Part shown: positions 34,017 to 45,605 of the stretch, in pieces
Layout: each line of letters starts with the position of its first letter
How positions within the stretch are numbered: position 1 is the stretch's first letter
Source: Blepharisma stoltei
Lineage: Eukaryota; Ciliophora; Heterotrichea; Heterotrichida; Blepharismidae
NCBI GenBank assembly: GCA_914767885.1
Contig: CAJZBQ010000008.1
Span: forward strand, 124,001 to 188,000
Length of the DNA stretch: 64,000 bases
Direction of reading: 5' to 3'
The notes under the pieces: model-generated
What the model saw: the letters and a program-made list of their open reading frames with translations, nothing else
Told to the model about the DNA's origin: nothing
Databases searched by the model: none
Made by a program: the position numbers and the translations under genes

Positions 34017-34754
34017 CTAGTCTTTAGCAGCTATTGCATTTAACCTTTCTTCTATTTCTTGTTGGCTTAATAAGCGCAGTGCATGATGGTCAGTCGTTAC
34101 AATCCCTACCTCAATATCATTAGACTTATACTCCTGGGCCATCACGCTCTGCAAACACTCAATTGCCATCTCGACCGCTTGCTCTCTATTAAGTTCTCCA
34201 TTAGTCTTTTTCCATTGTTTTTCTAAATAATTGGTAGCTTCTTGCTCTTTAACGCCTGCTGCGCAGGCTTTGAAACCTTGGAACATCCCAGCAGGGTCAA
34301 TTTTGTAAAGCTGAGGACCCAATTCGTCGTCAATTCCGGCAAGCATCGTGATAACTCCATATGGTCTCATAAAGGCTTGCTGGGTGTAAACCTGGGCAAG
34401 GTCTCCTGTTCTGTTCGCTAAAATATTGACAGGGCAGGGGATGCCGTTCTTAAATCTGTAGTCGCTGGCTTCATTGCGCATTCTTGTTACTAGAGCGCGG
34501 GCGTCAGGTAGTAAACCAGTCATACAGGCTCCAATGTTCTCAGCAACTGTAAATAAATGAGTTACGCTTTCAGGGACAATCATTCGGTCAGGGACTTTCT
34601 TTTCTATGCAAAGAACAACAGAGTCAGTTCCACGGACTGCAATACTTGTAAGACCTGCAGATTTGGCAGCTTTAAAAGCATATTCCACTTGATAGAGTCT
34701 TCCATCTGGGGAGAAAATTGTAATGTGTTTATCAAAGCCTGCTCCTCTACTCAT
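34017..34754 (-). CDS. PSMA6: 20S proteasome subunit alpha-6 (PSMA6 type)
   Basis: Uninterrupted frame. The alpha-subunit N-terminal signature is intact (GFDKHITIFSPDGRLYQVEYAFKAA split over the usual helix H0), followed by LTSIAVRG, HLFTVAENIG, MTGLLPDARA, VYTQQAFMRPYG and KACAAGVKEQEA. The start is set at the ATG of MSRGAGFDKH (34754); the upstream in-frame ATG at 34802 would add 16 residues not seen in the family. Alpha subunits are structural ring and gate components without a catalytic threonine. Confidence 0.93.
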   Translation of the reverse strand: MSRGAGFDKHITIFSPDGRLYQVEYAFKAAKSAGLTSIAVRGTDSVVLCIEKKVPDRMIVPESVTHLFTVAENIGACMTGLLPDARALVTRMRNEASDYRFKNGIPCPVNILANRTGDLAQVYTQQAFMRPYGVITMLAGIDDELGPQLYKIDPAGMFQGFKACAAGVKEQEATNYLEKQWKKTNGELNREQAVEMAIECLQSVMAQEYKSNDIEVGIVTTDHHALRLLSQQEIEERLNAIAAKD

Positions 34755-34936
34755 AATATGGTAATCAGAATGGCGAACTGTTAGATGTTGATAAATGAGC
34801 AATTTTTTAGATTTTTGGAAAATAAATTAGTAATGAAATTATTATTTATAAGCAGCTAGAGGTGATATTTGAGATAAAAAAGTCATTTTAGATTTCATCT
34901 TGATGATGCAATTTATAACTTTTATAGCCAAAAATT

Positions 34937-35396
34937 ATATACATAAAAATGGTGAAGACAGACCACCCGACCTCTCGACCCTATTTCTTCAACAGCAGCA
35001 GGCAACGGCCCAGTGTTGAGGATTTAGGTGGAAAGGGGCCGGTAATCCTTTATATATAGTCGGGCTGGGTTTTCCTCGGGCCCAGAGAGCTAATCCCTGG
35101 GCTTAGAGTTTTTCCTCCGGCACAACCATTGGAAAGGGCAAGGTTGGCCAATGTCTGATGGGCATTATGACCCTCAGACCCTGAAGACGGTATTTGCCTA
35201 ACGAGAAACTGGGAGTTCCCACCCAGGTGGTTCGCCCTTAGACTCCAGGAGCCATGGAAGTCAAGACTGGTGCGCGAAGCCTCGTCTGCAGCGACGGGGA
35301 AGGGTGTCCGCCGGGATCCCTCAGGGATGATGAGCGTGTAGGGTGCAAATCCCGGCCCTTGCGAAAGCGAATGGCATAATCTAATTTAATCTAATC
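34937..35396 (+). mobile_element. SINE-like element, intergenic, 14-bp target duplication
   Basis: GC-rich block between PSMA6 and the J-protein gene, flanked by TATAGCCAAAAATT at 34923-34936 and 35397-35410. It starts ATATACATAAAAATGG, similar to the element at 36753, and ends with an AATCT-type tail (ATAATCTAATTTAATC). A B-box-like GGTGCAAATCC lies close to the 3' end. Confidence 0.85.
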
Positions 35397-35672
35397 TATA
35401 GCCAAAAATTCTATAAAAAGTAGGAAATTCAAAGTATTCTAAATAAATTAGTATAAAAAATGTACTATTGAATAAATTTCCTTTTCATATAGAAAATAAA
35501 GCATTTTTTTCTATTTTTTTACTTATAATCTCTATAAATAATCTTATAATAATTTCAACCACCTCCAGTCCTTCGGAATTTCTTATTCTCCCCGCCCCAA
35601 TCCCAAATCCATATTTCTAGAAGCTTCTAATCCTTATTTAATTCTTTATTTTATACACACTAATAATAATAA

Positions 35673-36383
35673 ATGCCAAGCAAACGTGACTATTATGACG
35701 TTCTAGGTGTCCCTAAAGACGCAAATGACGACCAAATAAAGAAAGCCTATCGTAAACTCGCCTTAAAATGGCATCCAGACAAAAACCCCAACGATCGTGA
35801 AGGTGCTGAACAAAAATTCAAAGAAATCGGAGAAGCCTACGCAGTCTTATCAGACTCAAATAAACGTACAATTTATGACCGCTACGGTCACGAAGGTCTA
35901 GAACATGGCGGAGGCTCTTCTTCAAATGGATTTTCTGACGCAGATTTCCATTTCGATTTTACAGACGCTGAAGATATTTTCCGACAATTTTTCGGAGGAC
36001 GAGACCCATTTGCTGGGTTTATGGAAGACGACGATTTTGGGTTTTTCGGAGGAAGCTTGTTTGGAAATAGGCAAAGAAATGCCAATAGAAATGGCAGGAG
36101 AAATGATCCATTTGGAGACTTCTTTGGAGGAGATTTCTTTGGAGGGGATTTTATGAGTGGCATGGGAGGAAGCAGCCATGTAACTTTTTCATCGAGCTCT
36201 AGTAGTGGAGGAAGAGGAGGGGTCAGCAAAAGTGTAAAAACAACGATTGTTAATGAAAATGGAAGGCAGGTAAAGAAAACTGTGACCACTATAACACATC
36301 CTGATGGGAGGAAAGAAAGAAGAGAAGAAACTGAAGAAGGAGGGGAAACAAGAAATAGACAGCCTCGACATCTGAGGAATTAA
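35673..36383 (+). CDS. Class B J-domain co-chaperone (DNAJB6-like)
   Basis: Residues 1-75 are a J domain with the essential HPD ([10 protein letters not shown]) and the YYDVLGV start. A Gly/Phe-rich segment ([30 protein letters not shown]) and a Ser-rich patch (FSSSSSSGG) follow, then [15 protein letters not shown], as in DNAJB2/B6/B7 proteins. It would stimulate Hsp70 ATP hydrolysis and restrain aggregation. No intron or IES interrupts the 236 codons. Confidence 0.92.
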   Translation: MPSKRDYYDVLGVPKDANDDQIKKAYRKLALKWHPDKNPNDREGAEQKFKEIGEAYAVLSDSNKRTIYDRYGHEGLEHGGGSSSNGFSDADFHFDFTDAEDIFRQFFGGRDPFAGFMEDDDFGFFGGSLFGNRQRNANRNGRRNDPFGDFFGGDFFGGDFMSGMGGSSHVTFSSSSSSGGRGGVSKSVKTTIVNENGRQVKKTVTTITHPDGRKERREETEEGGETRNRQPRHLRN

Positions 36384-36752
36384 AGTGATATATTTAATAC
36401 AAATTTGGTAAATTTGACTGAAAAATAAGTTGAAAATGGATTTGGGGCTATTTAAGGGTTCTGAAGAGCAAGGGCTGTCTGTAAAAGGTAGAAATGCTGC
36501 TTCTTTTAAGTTATAAAGGCTTTGCTTACTCATTGATTTTAAAAAAAAAAGTTCTGTAAAGTATTGGCTGGAGCTCATAAGTAGTCAAAGTAAATAATTT
36601 GTATAAAATAATAGCCAGACTAGACTTCTTTTTAATTTATTTTTTATAATAAAATAATTATGATACCTGCTAAATTATGATCATTTAACTTTGATTTTAG
36701 AACATTCCTTTAAATCTGCTTATAACAAAAAATATTTTCTTTCATATTTCCT

Positions 36753-37366
36753 ATATACATAAAATGGCGTATGGCGACCGACCCACCCTCTCAGCGGTGG
36801 TTACCCATGTATATCCGGGCATGGTTTTTGGAGCCAGGAATTAGCCCAAAAACGTCTGGGACCTCGAAGCGAGAGGCCTAAGCGCGAGAGCCGCTGTTTT
36901 TGCGACCAGACCCATGGGCAGTTATTCGTGACTTCTTTTTGCCAGCAGCGCTCAGCCCAGTGAGTGCCCGAAATGAGGCAGGGTGAATTACCTGCCTAAG
37001 CTGCTTTAGTGGCTCGCCCCGAATGGCGAAAGCTGTTGAGTTCTTTCTCGGGATGACCGGAAAAGAGGGGAGGCGAGTTAGACACCAAAACGGGGGTCTC
37101 TCCAGTTGAAAAGGTGCCCTTCAATGGGCAGATCTGGCGGACGACGAAGCGGAGTTGGCGTAAACTTAGGCGACGATCCAAGTTGGAAATGGAGGTGGTC
37201 AGCAAAGCCGGTATGAGACGGCCCTTGACAATACCTCTACCGAGAAACCGGGGGTTTCGGCCCGGCTTGGTGAACGCTCTGCCACCACACGGGAAACCGT
37301 GGCATGCGACCTCGGACGTAGTAGGGACCTTAAATACCCAGCGTAATCTTAATCTTAATCTTAATC
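36753..37366 (+). mobile_element. SINE-like element, intergenic, 16-bp target duplication
   Basis: A 614-bp GC-rich block flanked by perfect 16-bp repeats TTCTTTCATATTTCCT (36737-36752 and 37367-37382). The 5' end is ATATACATAAAATGGCG and the 3' end is a tandem AATCTT tail. Perfect duplication and tail show recent insertion by LINE-type target-primed reverse transcription. Open frames inside it are spurious. Confidence 0.9.
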
Positions 37367-37483
37367 TTCTTTCATATTTCCTCATAAATTAGCCATAAAA
37401 TTTTTAATTTTAAAAATTGAGATATTTTTAATATTGCCTTTAGGCATTTTTAATAGTATAATTTAAAAGGACTATTCTAGAAT

Positions 37484-38248
37484 ATGAGCTCTGAATTGGA
37501 ATTTAGTGAAAATTCACAAAACAATGCAATTATCCAGGTTTTTTATCCAACATGCTCAGCTATATCTACGAATTATAATGGGCTAGAAATAAGGCCTAAA
37601 GATACCAAAAAATTTCTCAAAAAAGTAATGACTTTACTATATATTCAGCTGAGTATCACAATACTCTTATCAGCCATCATTCTATCAGTAAAAGATATAC
37701 AAAAATGAATACAATCAAATAATTCGTTTCAATTAGTTAGCCTAGGTCTGTCAATTATAAGTATAGCGGCTTTACGTTATCGTAAAACCTTTGCAAAAAA
37801 AGTCCCTATAAATTACACATTGTGTGCAATCTTTAATATTGGGGTTAGCGTTATTATCGGAAACTTTGTGGGCATTCACTTCAAAAATTTAATAATATTT
37901 TTAGCAGTCTCTGCATTTACCATAGCTATACAATGGAATTTAGCTATGGTCGCTTTATTTATACAGAAAGATTTAACAAAGTGGTATGGAGCAATATTTG
38001 AATTCCTTATCGCAGGAATTTTAGCTGGTATATTTTTGCTTCCTTATTTAACAAATTTTGTAAAAATAGGATTTTGCGTATTATTTTTCTCGATTTATGT
38101 TATTGCGATTATTATTGATTTTCAAGCAATAAATGGAAATGGAGTATTCGAACTAACCAATGACGATTATATAACTGGGGCGATTTTTTTATTCGTAGAA
38201 GTGGTAGGATTTTTAGTATATGTTATTATTGTAATTTTTATCTTTTAA
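37484..38248 (+). CDS. Bax inhibitor-1/Lifeguard (TMBIM) family membrane protein
   Basis: 254 codons with UGA Trp at 37706 (DIQKWIQS). A hydrophilic N-terminus is followed by the family start FLKKVMTLLYIQLSIT, then about seven membrane helices, an IIDFQAING segment near the last helices, and DDYITGAIFLFVEVVGF. TMBIM proteins are channel-like regulators of ER or Golgi calcium and cell death. No intron or IES is present. Confidence 0.85.
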
Positions 38249-38771
38249 CTCTGGCTTTTCAAAATTAAATAAAGGGTAGTATAAAAGAGTAGGAATTATG
38301 AAGGAAAAATCAAACTGATAAGTGTAAAATTAAAATATAAAGTCTAAATAGCTATATAAATTTAAATATGATAATAATAGTAATGTCTCAAAAAAATTGA
38401 ATGGAAATATAGAAGTAATATTTTGCTATAGCTTGAAAATATTAAAAGGGAAAATAATAAATATTTAAAGTTCACGTATTTTATCAATGGAAATTTTTGG
38501 TGATTTTAAAGGAAATATAAGATTTTCTTAATTCATTGTCCTTAAGATAATAACTTATTATGAATCCCTATAGTATAAAAATTCATCTCTGAAATCCAAA
38601 ACTCTATGAATAATTAATCAATTGAACATTAATAAAATATTTAGATAAGTAGTTACTTACCCGTACTTCCTCCAACATCAGCAGCTTATCTCTGCTTTCA
38701 ATCTTTATAGATATGACAAATTTTTACATTTAAATTATAGAGCACGTTTAAAAAGTAAAATGCTATTATAA
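38249..38771. other. Convergent intergenic stretch, nothing recognised
   Basis: 520 bp AT-rich DNA between the TMBIM and ODC genes. Confidence 0.45.
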
Positions 38772-41130
38772 TTACTCCAGCTCTGAATTAACATAAATCA
38801 ACCGAGCCTTCGCAAATCCGTTGAACGTAGAAGCAGCTGCAACTGTATAAGCACCCATATTTGAGAACGAAAGCCAATCTCCAATTTCTAACTCCGGTAG
38901 CATCATTTTTGCTGTCAAGCAGTCCATTGAGTCACAAGTTGGCCCCCAGATGCTGCATTCATAAGCATTTTCATTGTTTTCCATCCTAGAGTCTTTCCTA
39001 TATATATGAGGATTTGGAAGCACAGCGTGGTCAAACATGATGTTATTGAATGACCCGTATACACCGTCATTCACATAATACATGCACATTTTTTCAGCGC
39101 TTGGCTTCTTTATTTCTTTTTTTGATGTCACATTTACACTTAAGCTAAATGCGCTGGCAACGTAGTATCTTCCAGGCTCCGCGATAACTTTTACATTTCG
39201 AGGGAACAGCTCGTCAAGAACTGGCCTAATCACGCTTGCAATTTCATCAAATTTTACTAATTCACCTTGAATATTTATTATTTATAGAGAAATTATTTTT
39301 TTCGAAATTTCAGCATTACTTACTACCTCTGTGAGTGGTCAAAAGCATTTGAAAAAACCCTAATTTTTGGATAAAAACTCACCGGTGAGTGAACAAAAAA
39401 ATTTGATATATAAATTATAATTATTATAATGAAATCTCTTATATAATTCTGTTGAATATTAAGCAGCTTGCATTTAAAACATAAAATTATACAAATTAAA
39501 TTTCATTTTTTACAAATTGAGGATTTTTTTAAAAAATTGCTTTAAAATTTTTTAAAAAAATAATTAACCCACACGGGGGAGTTAATAATAATAAAAATAA
39601 GCTAATGGGCTGGATAATTTGAAATTCGGGAGTAAGCCAGGCTGTTCATACCCAGGGAACCCTCCACCAATATCAAGCAGAGTTGGGTTGTACCCTGCTG
39701 CTTCAATATCATTAAAAGCTTTTCTTGCTAATAAAAGTGCATCACTATAAGCTGTTGCATCAGTGCAGCCAGAGCCGACGTGGAAGCTGATACCAACAAT
39801 GTTTACCCCAATTTCTTTAGCTTCTTGTACAAGCTCCGGTACAAGATCAATTGGAATCCCGAATTTTTTCCCAAGTCTGCATACAGCCTTCGAGTCGTCA
39901 GCATAAATGCGGATGACAACATCTGCGTTGGGGTTAATTTCGTGGATTTTGTGAAGTTCATCTGCACAGTCGGCAGTCATAAGGTTAACGTATTGATCTC
40001 TGGCGTATCTGATGTTGGATTTTGCCTTACATGGATTTGCAAAAATAATGTTTTCTGGCTCGACGCCTAAGCCGATAATTGCTTTGATTTCTTCTGTACT
40101 TGTAAAATTTTGAAAAGGTGGCTAGAAGAGTTAGGTATGAGTGAATGGTAAGTTGATTCAGGACAAAGGTGAGTGAATCCCATTCTTTTGGAAGGCGCAG
40201 GTGGGTTTTTGCATTATCAGGACTCCAAGACAGGCTTTTTTCTTTGTCCTACAGGCGGCAAACCGTTGACGCAAAGCCGACTCAAACTTCTAGGGAACAA
40301 TTTTATACTTGATCGAGGCAGTCCAAAAGAAGGCAATAGGTATTTCCTTCTGCAATGAGCACTACTAGGGCTAAGGGAAAGTCCTCTGTCGTAGAATTAA
40401 ACCAAGTATGATCGGGAGAGTCTCCCGATAGACTGCTGACGTCACCATTTTTTGGTAATGTTGACAAGAAAATGGCATGGTGGTGTGACGCCAACTCTTA
40501 GAGCCATTCAAGCCTGAAGTTGGTTTTGATGGCGATGACCTTAAATAATCCCCAAAGACCTGTTATAATTAAAGCTAATCTAATCTGTACTTGCACAGTC
40601 AAAACCAGTCCCAAGTGATGCCAAAGTTTTCAATACGGCCATATCACTATTGCATTTTACTGCATAATAAGGCTTGACCCTCGGCAAGAGGGTCATCCAT
40701 TGATTATGTTTTCTCACAACATCGCCAAGATCAGCGACATAAAAAGGTTCTTCAATTTTTTGTTGATAAATCTGATGCCTGATAACTGAATCAAGCTGTT
40801 TTCCAATAAAATTTTGAATATTTTAGATTTTTTTTAAAAAAAAATCATTTTTCTTATTTCGCAAAAAAATAAATATAATAAAAGGCAAAAATATTAAAGG
40901 AAAATTATAGCCAAGTCAAGCAGAGCTTTAGGGTCAACTTCGAAATCAAAAGATGGCTCTATTACTGGTTCCTTAGAAATATTTCCAGGACTTGTTGGTG
41001 GGATATAAGGGAAATTGGGATCCGGGCTTATCGGAAGTCCAAGTCTTTGGAAATTTTTTGAGGAGTTGAAGTTTGTAGCGAATTTCATCATTGAACAAGC
41101 ATTTCGAAGTCTAGATGCACTCTTAAGCAT
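38772..41130 (-). CDS. Ornithine decarboxylase, IES-interrupted
   Basis: Fold-III PLP enzyme of polyamine synthesis, forming putrescine from ornithine. Visible motifs are the PLP lysine [42 protein letters not shown] and the catalytic cysteine WGPTCDSMD. An unusual N-terminal extension of about 75 residues ([16 protein letters not shown] start) is basic and could be a targeting leader. Three inserts interrupt it: a TA IES at 40809-40908, a SINE-like IES at 40099-40589, and a nested IES at 39278-39604. Removal gives continuous ODC sequence such as [12 protein letters not shown] and [13 protein letters not shown]. All active-site residues are kept, so I call it a functional decarboxylase rather than an antizyme inhibitor. 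Confidence 0.9.
39278..39604. other. Nested IES, about 327 bp (ODC)
   Basis: Outer TA-bounded insert; its removal gives [13 protein letters not shown]. Inside it lies a 262-bp CTCCCC-type TNA element (39323-39584, TTA duplication at 39320-39322 and 39582-39584). Removing only the inner one still leaves stops. Confidence 0.75.
40099..40589 (+). mobile_element. SINE-like insert acting as an IES (ODC)
   Basis: Perfect 10-bp repeats TCTGTACTTG (40093-40102, 40584-40593) containing TA, with a TAATCTAATC tail at the right. Removal gives [13 protein letters not shown]. Confidence 0.88.
40809..40908. other. IES, 100 bp, TA-bounded (ODC)
   Basis: Joins KALLDLAI to [11 protein letters not shown]. Confidence 0.85.
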
Positions 41131-41154
41131 ACCCTTTCCTAGGTGTCTTTATTA

Positions 41155-41374
41155 ATGCAAGCCACAGAAAATTTCAAGCTTAAATCGTATAAAATGGCGA
41201 TAAAGCTTCACTGGAAATTTTACAAGACCTTTTAGGTTGGGATGAAGAAGGGATTATAAAATTTGATGGAAGATTGAGGAAAACGGAAAAATTATGGGAA
41301 AGGAGGCTAGGGATTTGGAAAATTAAGGGAAAAAATTTGGAAAAGCCATAGACGAGATTGTGAAAAACTTGTAA
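41155..41374 (+). CDS. Possible small protein divergent from ornithine decarboxylase
   Basis: ATG 41155 opens MQATENFKLKSYK. The frame then continues with protein-like sequence (ASLEILQDLLGWDEEG, RKTEKLWERRLGIWKIKG, AIDEIVKNL) to TAA at 41372-41374. This holds only if one A is added in each of two AAAA runs (41191-41194 and 41341-41344). Two identical homopolymer fixes suggest under-called A runs in the assembly. About 73 residues, helical, unknown family. Confidence 0.4.
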
Positions 41375-41499
41375 TTAAGGCATTTATAGTCGAAATTTAA
41401 AGAAAATTGTAAGATTATAAGGCCTTTTATAGCTATTATTTTTGAAATATTGATAATCTGACACAATTTTAAAATCAAAAAAATAAGTCTTATCTTAAT

Positions 41500-41870
41500 T
41501 ATCTATAGCACATTTAACGTCCACTACCAGGTTTCTCGATCACAGCTTCCCCCAACTCCACTCTAGAGAATATTTCGCGCCATTTTCCTCGCCCGCCAAA
41601 GGTGTGGCCCCCTCAGACTTTGCACACCAATGAAGGCGCCAGTTTTTTAGTTTGAGATTCGACGATTATTCTTTAAGCTCAAGCCCTTACTTGGGTCCGA
41701 TCGGCACCTTAAAGATCCCAGTCTCCACCTAAGTTGCAGGCTTCTTGAAAATTTCATTCCTTAATGTCAGGAGTCCGTAGGAAAAACCACAAGCTCTTGC
41801 TCTCTTACATAGCTGGAATATTCACCAGGGAAACCAAACCTCATAATTAAAAATATGCAAGAGATGAACT
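41500..41870. mobile_element. Probable SINE-like element, intergenic
   Basis: Between the small ORF and the vWA gene the sequence changes abruptly to a GC-richer block (CCACTACCAGG..., CCGATCGGCACC) resembling the other retroposon-like inserts. I could not find a convincing target duplication, so ends are approximate. No gene is visible in it. Confidence 0.45.
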
Positions 41871-41931
41871 TTAAGCATTTTAGCAATTTTTTACATAAAA
41901 TAGCATTTTAATTAAAAATATCCTAAAATAA

Positions 41932-44900
41932 TTAAATTTTTTCCATCACCAAATCTACCAAATTTCTATTAATCCCATTCTTTTTAAGCCACTTCACTGC
42001 TTTTCTCTCTATTAATGCCCATTCAGCTTTCTGTCCTTCACAATATTTATTCAAATACGCCAGTGCTATTAGTGTCCCAATAAGATTTTCAAGAGAAATC
42101 TTTCTAATTTCCTCAGAAATTTCTGGTGAAAATTTCAGCAAATTAATAACAGCAGAATCAGCCCAAAACCCATCAAAAGCTTGGATTTCTACTATTTTCA
42201 TATAATTTACTATTTTTGGTTTTTGAGACACAGCTATCTCTACAGATGAATAAGAAGCTGGTTCAGTCAAAATGTCCCCAAAAAGATCTATAGCATTATT
42301 TTGAGATGAATCTGCAAAAATATCTTGCTGGGATCTTATGCACTTTTTATCATCGTTTGCTTTTTTTGGAGGGGTGGATTTTTTAGGTAAAGCTTGAGAA
42401 ATAGGATCAGGATCTTGATCTTAATTAGACTTGTCGAAAAGTCCACTATATTCAGAAGCACTATCTCCTTACCTAATGCTTCCTCGCCTGATTGTCAATT
42501 CGAATTTTACGAAACGCAAAGGCTACTCCTGCTGACGGCCTGTATTCGCTAACCCATAGTCAGTAGAGTTGTGTGTTTGCCAACATAGGCTGCCTATAAT
42601 AATTCAAATGGTTGAATTTTTAGGCTGACTCTCTATCAAATGAAAATCAAAAGTATAAATGGTAACTCTTGGCTCACGGTGGAAACATTCCTGATTAACC
42701 GAGAAACTCAATTCTGAAACTACTATAATCCCTCTTCAAGATCTATTTTCCATGAAGAAATTCCTGTCATTAGATTAAGCTTGACTCTGCTGCTCTATTT
42801 ATTTCATAAACACCTTATCGGATTCGTTATCTCCTTTTCTAAAAATCTCGCATGCTGGCTAAATTAGTTAAGAGAATGGGCTGATTCACCATTTTAGTGC
42901 ATAATAAATCTGGCTCAGGAATAGTCTCTTGTAGGTTTGCAGCTGAATACGAAGGACTTGTAGGCGAATATGATGGACTGCTAGGTGAATACGATGGGGA
43001 TATTTGGGAATATATAGGTGGCAAAAATGATGGAGGAGGATTTAGTTTTGGGACTGATGCTTGGGTTTGAATTTGGCTTGAAGAAAAAGAAGAATGAGTG
43101 CTTTTAAGAGAAGCAGATTGAATATTTGAAAGAAAAGTAGGCTGATAGTAGGCTGTTTGAGGTAAACTCATAGGAGGAGGAGGAGGAGGAGGAGGGATAC
43201 TCCCAGACGCGAGTAGCGGCGTACAGAAGCCAACCATTGTAGGTTTATATGCTGGCTGAGAAGGCAAGCTTGCTTGGGGAAGAAATTGAGAGGGAGGAGG
43301 AGGAGCAGATTGAGGAAGAGGAGGTGGTGGACAATTTAAATTCAAAACAGGCGGAGATGGGCAATATCCAGGCATAGGAGGAGAGTATTGGAACGCATTA
43401 CTAGAGGAATTGCTGCTAAGAGTTTGCTGAGGAGAACTGCCGAATAAAATATTTTTAAATCCAGACATACCGTGATTAGTGATAGGCCGAGATTGATTAA
43501 CTATCACACCTTGCATAGGTATTCTATATGATGTAGGCTCTCTATTCATAGCTTCTTTTTTCTTTAATTTTATAAACTCCATTTCTCCACTCTCAGCATT
43601 CGCCGTCAATTTTTTCGCAATAAAAACTGTATACGGTGACAGCACCTGATATTTCACAGACATCTCAATAATTTTTTCTTTCTCAGCGTTCTCCAAATCC
43701 TCAATTTTATTTTTCGCCCACAATTTCCTTATTTCTTCTCCATGTCCTATCTCATCCGAATAATTTATATTAAATTCTCGTCTAGCTCTAATTTTTGTAT
43801 CAAAACAGGTTAAAATTGGGGAAGAATTTGGGACGGAATTTCCTAGCTTTGAATAAAGAATAAACCTTTCCCCATAATAAATTGTAGAAAGCCGCTGTGC
43901 TGATGGCGTAATCTCATCATTTCAATTGACAGTCCAATCAGTCAGGGCAGGCATTATGCATTTTTGTAGGGCTGCTATGACTTTTTGGTTTATTTCGCTT
44001 CTATTTTTAATAAATGCAGAAGTCCCACCTCCTGCTTTAGCTGCATTTTTGACTAAATCTTCAGACACTTCGCCACCGATTCCAAAAGTGTGGACTCTGC
44101 ATTTATTAGAATTGTCTTTTATAAGCTTTATAACTGCATTAGGGTCTTCAACTTCTCCATCTGTTATTAGGAAAATCACTCTGGGGTAGTCATTTAGAGC
44201 TTGGCTATTAAAAATGTGCTTTAAAGGGTTATAAATATTAGTCGATGACATGTCGGCATGGAATTGCTTTAATTGTGATAAAGAAAGGTCGAGGGTAGCT
44301 TGGGAGTATTCAACAGATACAGGGTGCATACAGGAAAATTGAGTCCCAAAGCTGATGATGTTGAATTTTGACCTTTGTGGGAGACTTTTTAGGAGTAAGG
44401 ATAAAGATTCTTTAGCCATATCAATTCTATCGCCGGCCATAGAACCACTTCGATCTAGGATAAAGAGGTATTCGCCAGAGCCTTCTAGGTCTTCGAGGTC
44501 CTCATTTTCTTCTTGGTATATAGGAAGAAATGAAAGCATGGCTGTATATTCTCCATCATGCTCTTGAATTATGCATTTTGGGATATTGGCGTCTGAGGTT
44601 TTATAAGAAATTTCGACTGACTTGTCAGGGATTATTTGGGCGTTTTTGTTTAATTTTGCAGTAAGATGCTTACTCTGCCGATTTTCCTATTAAAAATATA
44701 TTTTTTTTATTTTTTTTTAAAAAATATTTATCACTATAAAGAGTTAGAATCCTCTGATAAAATCGTGTCAAATTGAAACTCCCTACAAATAAAATCAGAA
44801 ATCGAATTTTCTGAAAATATTTCTAAGCCAAAATCCACATAATAATTGCATCCTCTTACGTTTGATTTAACTTCCTCAATAGATTTAGGCTTCCCTTCTT

Positions 44901-45366
44901 CAAAGTAAGGGAAAATATAATTATCCAGCGTAAAAACCCAGTTATCCAGCCTGCTTTGCAAAGGGAAGCAAAATTTTAATTCAACACATATAATGTCATT
45001 TGGCTGAATATTCCCAATATTAAATGTAATTGTATTTTTGTCTGATTTGGCAAGAACAGCAGTTCTGCCTGAGGAAATTGAATCTTGATAGATTTCTTGG
45101 GCTTTGGATTCTTCTTGTATTTCTGCTTTAATTTTAGTTCCATCTGAAAATTGGATGTTTAAACTTGTTATTACGGATTCTTCTTTTATTGGGAAACTGT
45201 ATGCACATTCAATAGGTGAGGAATTTAAATTCATAAAGGTTTGAGTGAGCTCTACTGTTGCGAGAGATTCTTTTAGTGAAGCATTTATGTTTAAATTTCT
45301 GAGTGGTATTGAGTTTTGATTATATCTTCTATCATTTGGCTTGATCCCGAAGGCTCCCGAAGACAT
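41932..45366 (-). CDS. VIT-vWA domain protein with proline-rich and Pol II CTD-like repeats
   Basis: From MSSGAFGIKPND (45366; the upstream in-frame ATG at 45426 is less likely) the protein has a VIT domain (residues about 20-210). A von Willebrand A domain follows, with the complete metal site DRSGSMAGDR, SSTNIYNPL and FLITDGEVED. Then come an IYYGERF...PYTVFIAKK strand region and a proline-rich stretch. Tandem YSPSSPS, YSPTSPS heptads follow. After an IES come an FDGFWADSAVI motif and WALIERKAVKWL, seen at the C-terminus of inter-alpha-trypsin-inhibitor-like and PARP4-like proteins. UGA Trp occurs at VNWND. Inserts are a TA IES at 44673-44746 and a SINE-containing IES at about 42404-42866. 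It is probably an intracellular vWA adhesion or scaffold protein. Confidence 0.85.
42404..42866. mobile_element. IES with SINE-like content (vWA gene)
   Basis: GC-richer insert. The TA pair 42402-42403 and 42865-42866 gives PILLTISQALPKK in frame on the reverse strand. No clear target duplication was found, so the junction is provisional. Confidence 0.6.
44673..44746. other. IES, 74 bp, TA-bounded (vWA gene)
   Basis: Joins ILSEDS to KHLTAKLNKNAQ. Confidence 0.78.
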
Positions 45367-45605
45367 TTTTATACAAATATAGAATATTTTTTCATTACTA
45401 AAATGATTGAGATTTCTAATAACCAAAATTAAAAATTAAATTTATTTTCAGCTAGAATTTGTGCAAATGTTATAATTATATAAGATAAATTAATACCAAA
45501 AATTTACTATGAAAAACAAAAATTTAAATTTATATAAATCTTTTCTCATAAAGCTAATTATTATAACATCGAGCCAAAAGAAGTAGAAAAAGTTTTTAAA
45601 TGTAA

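Noticed and set aside
35888-36578. Several antisense frames over the J-protein gene
   Set aside because: Shadows of the strongly biased Gly/Phe/Ser coding sequence.
36996-37392. Overlapping long frames on both strands
   Set aside because: Both fall in the SINE-like element with perfect 16-bp target duplications.
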